Of a stretch of 10,800 nt of DNA, positions 6,572 through 10,800 are shown in pieces. Under the pieces are notes generated by a model. That model was not told where the DNA came from and made no database searches. It was given only the letters and a program-made list of their open reading frames with translations. The stretch comes from JBEIHI01 sp964655245 (GTDB lineage: Bacteria > Bdellovibrionota > UBA2394). Each line of letters starts with the position of its first letter. Positions within the stretch are counted from its first letter, which is position 1. The stretch lies in contig CAZZLQ010000064.1 of NCBI GenBank assembly GCA_964655245.1, positions 1-10,800 of the forward strand, read 5' to 3'. A program made the translations under genes and the position numbers.

Positions 6572-7484
6572 AGGCCACCCTTGGATCCAAAAGTCCGTAG
6601 ACCAGATCGACAATCAGATTGAACACCAAAATCAAAACGGCGTAGACAATCACACATCCCATCGAGAGCGTATAATCTCGGTTGATCGCAGACTCGATGA
6701 AGAGCTTTCCAAGCCCCGGGATGAAGCAAATCTTTTCGACGACAAGACCGCCTGTAAACATTCCTGCAGTCGCTGGGCCCAAGTAAGACACCACTGGCAG
6801 AAGGCCACCCTTGAGAGAATGTTTCCAAAGAATCGTTGTTCCTGAAAGCCCCTTCGCCTTTGCTGTTCGAATAAAATCCTGACTCAGAATCTCAAGCATT
6901 CCCCCTCGAGTGAGCCGAGAAATGGATGAGGCATAAATCAAACCCAAGGTAAAACAAGGGATCACATAGCCCGCCAGCGAATCAACGCCAGCCGCGGGCA
7001 ACAAAAAGAATATCTGAGTCAGCAGCAAGACAAGAAGGTTTGCGAGAACAAAATCGGGAATCGAAATTCCCACCATCGATAAACTCATCGGGAAATAATC
7101 CAAAAACTTATTATGATTGAGAGCTGCCAAAAGTCCCGAGATCAACCCCATCATCAAGGCCACAATCAAGGCCCCAAGACCAACCTTCAAACTGTACATA
7201 AAGCCATCAGCGACCAGCTCATTAACGGAGCGATCCGAGTATCGAGTCGAAGGGCCCAGATCGAAGTCCACGACGATGCGTTTGATATAGAGTCCGTACT
7301 GAACGAGCAAAGGCTTATCGAGATCATATTTTTTCTCAATATTCTCGAGAACTGCGGGAGGAAAGTTTCGGTCCTTTGAAAAAGGTCCGCCAGGAGCAAG
7401 CCTCATCATAAAAAATGACAGAGTGATAATGACAAACAAAGTCACCACCGCTCCAAGAATTCTTCTCAAAACAAAACCTATCAT
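6564..7484 (-). CDS. oppB: Oligopeptide ABC transporter permease OppB
   Basis: This 306-residue inner-membrane permease has the same length as the E. coli protein by my recollection. The N-terminus has the OppB hallmark: helix 1 followed by FFMMRLAPGGPF (about 24-35), a long periplasmic stretch, then five further helices. The EAA-type coupling loop is seen as RTAKAKGLS (206-214) with the downstream LLPVV. The C-terminal YGLLDPRV motif is also typical. With OppC it forms the translocation pore for peptides delivered by OppA. It starts 3 bases after the oppA stop and overlaps oppC by 8 bases, so the three are almost certainly co-translated. Confidence 0.96.
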   Translation of the reverse strand: MIGFVLRRILGAVVTLFVIITLSFFMMRLAPGGPFSKDRNFPPAVLENIEKKYDLDKPLLVQYGLYIKRIVVDFDLGPSTRYSDRSVNELVADGFMYSLKVGLGALIVALMMGLISGLLAALNHNKFLDYFPMSLSMVGISIPDFVLANLLVLLLTQIFFLLPAAGVDSLAGYVIPCFTLGLIYASSISRLTRGGMLEILSQDFIRTAKAKGLSGTTILWKHSLKGGLLPVVSYLGPATAGMFTGGLVVEKICFIPGLGKLFIESAINRDYTLSMGCVIVYAVLILVFNLIVDLVYGLLDPRVAYE

Positions 7485-7487
7485 CCC

Positions 7488-9074
7488 TTATTCACCCTGC
7501 TTGCTGATGTACTTCAAAAATGGTCGATCAATCAAATTCGGTTCAAAGCCAAGGACCTCTGGTCGGAGAAACCCAAAATTCGTATAGAAAAACAAAGGAA
7601 TAATCGGGGCCTCTCGCAGCAAAATGCTCTCGGCCTGCGCCATCATCTCAATCCGTGCCTTGACATCCATTTGTTTGTTCGCCGCTGCAAACAGTCGATC
7701 GTACTCTGCATTTTTCCAGCCCGTCTGATTGTTACCCGAATCTGAGAGGAAAATTTCCAAAAAGGTCGCAGGATCTGGATAGTCCCCAGCCCAACCCGCT
7801 CGTGAGACGCTAAAGTCGAGCATTTGCTGCTTTTGCAAATAAACCTTCCACTCCTGGTTAAAGAGCCGGACATCAATCCCCAACTCTTTCTTCCACATTT
7901 GCTGAATGGCTAGGGCCACTCGCTTATGAGTTTCGTCAGAATTATAGAGAAGCTCAAGAGATGGGAAACCCTTCCCCTGAGGAAAGCCCGCTTCAGTTAG
8001 AAGTTGCTTCGCCCGTGCCACGTTTTGTTTGTGATCAATACTGACGAGCGTCTCGACGGATTTGGTATCTCCGATTTTGGGAGGAACATAAACACTCGTT
8101 GCCAACTCCCCTCCGCGGGTCACTCTCTCAACGAGCTCTTGCCGGTTAATAGCCAAAGTGAGGGCCTGACGTACTCGCACATCTTTCAACGGCGGACGCG
8201 TCACGTTGAGTCGATAAAAATAGGTAATGAAAGCAGGATGCACTCGAAACTGAGGATCTGCCCGATAAGCAGCCACTAAACTACTAGGCGCTCCCTGAGG
8301 CCCAGACCAATCCAGTCGACCTTGTCGGAAGAGATTCACCGCTGTTTGCTTGTCGCCAATCGGCAGAGCCACTGCTCGCTGAAGCTTGACTTTGTCGGCG
8401 GCAAAATAATGCGGATTCTTTTCCATCACAATCCGGTCATTCACTTTCCACTCCGCAAGCCTGAAGGGACCGTTAGAGACGATATTCCCCGGTCGGATCC
8501 AAGCGTCCTTGTGCTTCTCAACGACTTCACGCTTCACAGGGAAGGCCGGGGTCTCAGCAACAAGCTGCAAAAAGTAAGGAACCGGCTTACTCAAAGTAAT
8601 CGCAAGAGTGCGATCATCCAGAGCTCGAACCTTCACATTGGCCCGATTCTGAGCAGTTGGACTCTTGGCGAAGGCAGCCCCCCCTTCAACCGTATCGGTA
8701 AACCAATAAGAATAGGGACTAGCCGTGGCTGGATCCATCAACCTCAAAAATGAGTACTCAAAATCCTTCGCGGTCAAAGGCGTCCCATCAGACCACTTCA
8801 ACTGAGGGCGCAGTCGGAAAGTATAAGTTTTGCCGTCGGCGCTGACCGAATAGGTCTCAGCTTGCCCCGGGACAACGGTCGCCCAATCGGCACCGCGAGA
8901 CATGAGACCTTCAAAAATCTGATTGGTAATGTTGGAATCATAGGAGCCCGACAATCGTTGCGGATCAAGCGTCTCAGGCTCAGCGGAATTATTGAAAACA
9001 AACTCATCAGAGTGCGACTGCATAGGAGCCAGCGCAACAAACGACCAAACGAATCCGCATAAAAAACTGAACAT
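7488..9074 (-). CDS. oppA: Periplasmic oligopeptide-binding protein OppA
   Basis: From the ATG at 9074 the protein has 528 residues, close to the usual 530-545 of Gram-negative OppA. The first 20-22 residues are a hydrophobic export signal (MFSFLCGFVWSFVALAPMQS). There is no lipobox, so it should be a free periplasmic protein. The family-5 solute-binding signature is clear: FNNSAEPETLDPQ near the mature N-terminus, FEGLMS, and LKWSDGTPLTAKDFEYS (about 92-108). The frame stays open to 9338, but that would add an untypical 88-residue extension overlapping fabH. The ATG at 9178 is possible, and a TTG at 9101 would add the Arg that the n-region lacks, so the exact start is uncertain by up to about 35 residues. 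As first gene of the operon it sets the specificity; an MppA-like role in murein peptide uptake cannot be excluded. Confidence 0.93.
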   Translation of the reverse strand: MFSFLCGFVWSFVALAPMQSHSDEFVFNNSAEPETLDPQRLSGSYDSNITNQIFEGLMSRGADWATVVPGQAETYSVSADGKTYTFRLRPQLKWSDGTPLTAKDFEYSFLRLMDPATASPYSYWFTDTVEGGAAFAKSPTAQNRANVKVRALDDRTLAITLSKPVPYFLQLVAETPAFPVKREVVEKHKDAWIRPGNIVSNGPFRLAEWKVNDRIVMEKNPHYFAADKVKLQRAVALPIGDKQTAVNLFRQGRLDWSGPQGAPSSLVAAYRADPQFRVHPAFITYFYRLNVTRPPLKDVRVRQALTLAINRQELVERVTRGGELATSVYVPPKIGDTKSVETLVSIDHKQNVARAKQLLTEAGFPQGKGFPSLELLYNSDETHKRVALAIQQMWKKELGIDVRLFNQEWKVYLQKQQMLDFSVSRAGWAGDYPDPATFLEIFLSDSGNNQTGWKNAEYDRLFAAANKQMDVKARIEMMAQAESILLREAPIIPLFFYTNFGFLRPEVLGFEPNLIDRPFLKYISKQGE

Positions 9075-9241
9075 CGACCCAAACCTTTCGACAGCCTGCA
9101 AGCAGTGCTGCTCAACCCAAAAAACCACTCCCTTGGGGGTGATCTCAACTAAAGCGTAAGACCTCAAGTTCAATCGCATTGGAATTTTTCGGTCAAGTTC
9201 TGTTCTGGTCTTTATCGGCCTTTCTGCTAGGTTTAGGCCAA
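9075..9241. other. Divergent intergenic region between oppA and fabH
   Basis: These 167 bases must contain the start signals of both the opp operon (minus strand) and fabH (plus strand), if my start choices are right. On the minus strand a good -35-like TTGACC is present, but nothing resembling a -10 box lies 16-18 bases downstream. On the plus strand no pair reaches a convincing match. No clear operator repeat is visible. A small GCAG-CA-CTGC hairpin lies just upstream of oppA. Confidence 0.4.
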
Positions 9242-10234
9242 ATGGGCGCGCCAAGAAGAGCTGCAATTCATTCGATTCGAGACTACTTTCCAGAGAAGAG
9301 GCTGACGAATGCAGACCTCGAAAAAATGGTCGATACAAACGACCAGTGGATTCGCGAAAGAACCGGAATTCTGGAGCGCCGGATCGGTGAGAAACACGAA
9401 ACTCCCTCCTATATGGGAACTCAAGCAGCGCTCAAGTTGTTCAAAGACCATTCGATTGACCCCCTCAGCATCGACTGCGTTGTCTGTGCCACGGTCACGT
9501 CAGATTATGTTTTTCCCGCGTCGGCCTGCCTCATCCAAAACAATTTAGGCCTCAAAAATGCTTTTGCATTTGATCTTTCCGCCGCCTGCAGCGGCTATCT
9601 CTATGCTCTTGAAACGGCTCGAGCTTTTGTGGAGTCGGGAATTTACAAGAGAGTCTTAGTGATTGCGGCTGAGAAAATGAGCTCGATCATCGATTATACG
9701 GATCGTCAGACCTGTATCATTTTTGGGGATGCTGGATCCGCCACTCTTGTCGAAGAGGCGAAGGATTCACAAAGTTATATCATTGGAAGCTACCTCAGAT
9801 CAGATGGATCAGGCTGCCCCTATCTGTTTATGCCATCAGGTGGATCAGCCTCACCCACGTCAGCGGCAACGATCGCGGCTCGTGAGCATTCCGTCCGTCA
9901 AGAGGGCAAGCAAGTATTCAAGAGAGCCGTTGTCGACATGGCGGAGGCTTGTGAGAACGTTTTGAAAGCCCACAACTTCAAAGCTTCTGATGTAGACCTG
10001 TTTGTCCCTCATCAGGCGAATATGAGGATTATTGAAAACGTCGGTGAGCGGTTGGGCATTTCCAGAGAACGAACGGCCATTAACATTGATCGGTTTGGAA
10101 ACACTACCGCAGCAACCATTCCGACGGCGATGGTGGATGCTCAAAATCAGGGCAAACTCAAAAAGGGAATGCTGGTGATGCTCGGAACTTTTGGCGCAGG
10201 GTTCACCTGGGGTGCCACCCTGCTTCGAATCTAA
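9242..10234 (+). CDS. fabH: Beta-ketoacyl-ACP synthase III (FabH)
   Basis: This 330-residue cytoplasmic enzyme starts bacterial fatty-acid synthesis by condensing an acyl-CoA (usually acetyl-CoA) with malonyl-ACP. The catalytic triad is complete: Cys116 in DLSAACSGYLYAL, His257 in FVPHQANMRI and Asn287 in RFGNTTAATIP. Other family marks are LEKMVDTNDQWIRERTGI near the N-terminus and the glycine-rich GTFGAGFTWG close to the end. The frame extends to a TTG at 9179, but the ATG at 9242 places the conserved core 7-10 residues from the start, as in other FabH proteins, and has AGG 4 bases upstream. It stands alone, with no plsX, fabD, fabG or acpP beside it, and is divergent from opp. The sequence shows no sign of a changed substrate, although a secondary role cannot be ruled out. 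Confidence 0.95.
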   Translation: MGAPRRAAIHSIRDYFPEKRLTNADLEKMVDTNDQWIRERTGILERRIGEKHETPSYMGTQAALKLFKDHSIDPLSIDCVVCATVTSDYVFPASACLIQNNLGLKNAFAFDLSAACSGYLYALETARAFVESGIYKRVLVIAAEKMSSIIDYTDRQTCIIFGDAGSATLVEEAKDSQSYIIGSYLRSDGSGCPYLFMPSGGSASPTSAATIAAREHSVRQEGKQVFKRAVVDMAEACENVLKAHNFKASDVDLFVPHQANMRIIENVGERLGISRERTAINIDRFGNTTAATIPTAMVDAQNQGKLKKGMLVMLGTFGAGFTWGATLLRI

Positions 10235-10240
10235 AAAGTC

Positions 10241-10597
10241 TTAGATAATTTTTTGACCAGAAGTGTCTTCGAAATTGGCGCCTTGAAGATTGGCTCCACG
10301 GAAATCCGTGTACTCAAAATAGGCATTCTTCAAGTTCGCGTTCTTCAAGTTAGCATTTCGCAAACTGGCGTAACTCAAATTGGTTCCGCGCAAATCAGCT
10401 TCTTCCAAGTTGGCGCCTTCAAGATTGGCACATGCTAAATTGGACTTTTGAAGTTTGGCACCGCGCAGGTTCGCTCCGACCAAAAATGCAGAGCGCAAAT
10501 TGGTGTCTCTCAAATCAATCCCCATCAATTGAATATTGGGGGTGATCTCTCCGTTTTGGACCATTTCTTCAAACTTCTCTTTATTGAGTTCCGCCAT
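10241..10597 (-). CDS. Small pentapeptide-repeat protein
   Basis: This 118-residue protein is built almost wholly of pentapeptide repeats. Residues 28-112 form 17 uninterrupted five-residue units of the type A(N/D)LXX, with Leu or Phe at every central position (for example NLEGA, NLEEA, DLRGT, NLKNA). Such sequences fold into a right-handed four-sided beta-helix; 17 units make about four coils. A charged N-terminal helix (MAELNKEKFEEMVQNG) precedes the helix, and only six residues follow. No signal peptide or membrane segment is present, so it is probably cytoplasmic. The start is supported by CAGGAG 6 bases upstream. Family members include the DNA-mimic gyrase protectors Qnr and MfpA, but those are longer (roughly 180-220 residues), and most short members have no known function. 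It converges on fabH with only 6 bases between stops. Confidence 0.93.
   Translation of the reverse strand: MAELNKEKFEEMVQNGEITPNIQLMGIDLRDTNLRSAFLVGANLRGAKLQKSNLACANLEGANLEEADLRGTNLSYASLRNANLKNANLKNAYFEYTDFRGANLQGANFEDTSGQKII
10262..10516 (-). repeat. 15-base periodic coding repeat (17 pentapeptide units)
   Basis: The DNA encoding the pentapeptide helix shows an imperfect 15-base period; on the plus strand the phrase (c)aa(a/g)(t/a)tgg.. recurs about every 15 bases. The period arises from protein repeats (one unit is five codons), and individual units have diverged in third positions. This indicates an old, selected protein repeat rather than a recent tandem duplication. Confidence 0.85.
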
Positions 10598-10637
10598 TTT
10601 TTACTCCTGACCTTTCATCAACCAAACTGCTTTCAAA

Positions 10638-10666
10638 CTTATACTGCAGTCCGTCGAAATTGGAAA
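10638..10666 (-). promoter_or_regulatory. Sigma70-type promoter for the pentapeptide-repeat gene
   Basis: Reading the minus strand, TTTCCA (-35, 4 of 6 consensus bases, 10661-10666) is followed after exactly 17 bases by TATAAG (-10, 5 of 6, 10638-10643). Transcription would begin near 10630, leaving a leader of about 33 bases that contains the CAGGAG ribosome site of the gene starting at 10597. The position and spacing fit well; it has not been tested beyond consensus matching. Confidence 0.6.
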
Positions 10667-10763
10667 CTGCGTCCCTTAAGTACCACAAATCCACGTTTTG
10701 AGAAGGCCGCCACGCCGCAGCATTCAAAGAATTGCCGCAACATGTCGTAAGTTATTGATTTTA

Positions 10764-10792
10764 TTAACATTTAAAAATTTTACCACTATACT
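10764..10792 (+). promoter_or_regulatory. Strong-looking sigma70-type promoter pointing out of the window
   Basis: On the plus strand TTAACA (-35, 5 of 6) at 10764-10769 and TATACT (-10, 5 of 6) at 10787-10792 are separated by exactly 17 AT-rich bases. Transcription would begin at about the last base of the window and serve a plus-strand gene to the right. The AT-rich setting raises the chance of a random match, but the combined match and spacing are the best in the window. Confidence 0.55.
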
Positions 10793-10800
10793 TGAATCAT

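Noticed and set aside
6572..6613. Earlier OppC start at 6613
   Set aside because: It would overlap oppB by 50 bases. The ATG at 6571 has a well-spaced ribosome site and a typical 8-base overlap.
9179..9241. TTG start for FabH at 9179 adding a hydrophobic 21-residue leader
   Set aside because: FabH is cytoplasmic and does not need a leader. The ATG at 9242 gives the normal family length and N-terminus.
9075..9338. N-terminal extension of OppA to the ATG at 9338 (616 residues)
   Set aside because: The extra 88 residues precede the evident export signal, would overlap the start of fabH, and exceed the usual OppA length. The start at 9074 (or slightly upstream) fits the signal peptide.
10262..10516. 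Regular ~15-base repeats that might suggest a CRISPR or tandem-repeat array
   Set aside because: The period is five codons of a pentapeptide-repeat protein in an intact reading frame. There are no spacers and units are too short for CRISPR repeats.

Overview
This window looks like ordinary chromosomal DNA of a Gram-negative (diderm) bacterium with mid-range GC. Three features point to a Bdellovibrio-like or myxobacteria-related lineage. The TonB-like protein ends in the AgmX/PglI-type domain. The partial outer-membrane protein carries an LPLDAF-type beta-barrel signature that I associate with Myxococcota and Bdellovibrionota. OppA has a plain Sec signal with no lipobox. The taxonomic call is an inference from protein families; there is no rRNA or tRNA in the window.

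Layout: positions 1-3398 (minus strand) hold a tightly packed operon, in transcription order: a TolQ/ExbB/MotA-type proton channel, two consecutive ExbD/TolR proteins, a small exported protein of unknown function, a TonB-like protein with an AgmX/PglI C-terminal domain, and the start of an outer-membrane beta-barrel protein that runs off the left edge. Neighbouring genes overlap by a few bases or are separated by 1-5 bases, so translational coupling is likely. Together they look like a proton-motive-force-driven machine linking inner and outer membranes. The cargo or task is unknown.

Positions 3582-9074 (minus strand) hold a complete oligopeptide permease operon in the canonical order oppA-oppB-oppC-oppD-oppF. 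All five proteins have full-length family architecture. Both ATPases carry the same four-cysteine C-terminal pattern (CX5CX6CX17C), consistent with an iron-sulfur cluster in each. A 183-base spacer without a convincing terminator separates oppF from the proton-channel operon.

Positions 9242-10234 (plus strand) hold a stand-alone fabH (beta-ketoacyl-ACP synthase III) with an intact Cys-His-Asn triad, divergent from opp. It converges, with a 6-base gap, on a small pentapeptide-repeat protein gene (10241-10597, minus strand) that has a good sigma70-type promoter. The AT-rich right edge contains a strong-looking plus-strand promoter for a gene beyond the window.

I saw no CRISPR array, insertion sequence, tRNA, rRNA or prophage element. 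The least understood part is the left-hand proton-channel/AgmX/beta-barrel cassette, especially its 96-residue exported protein.
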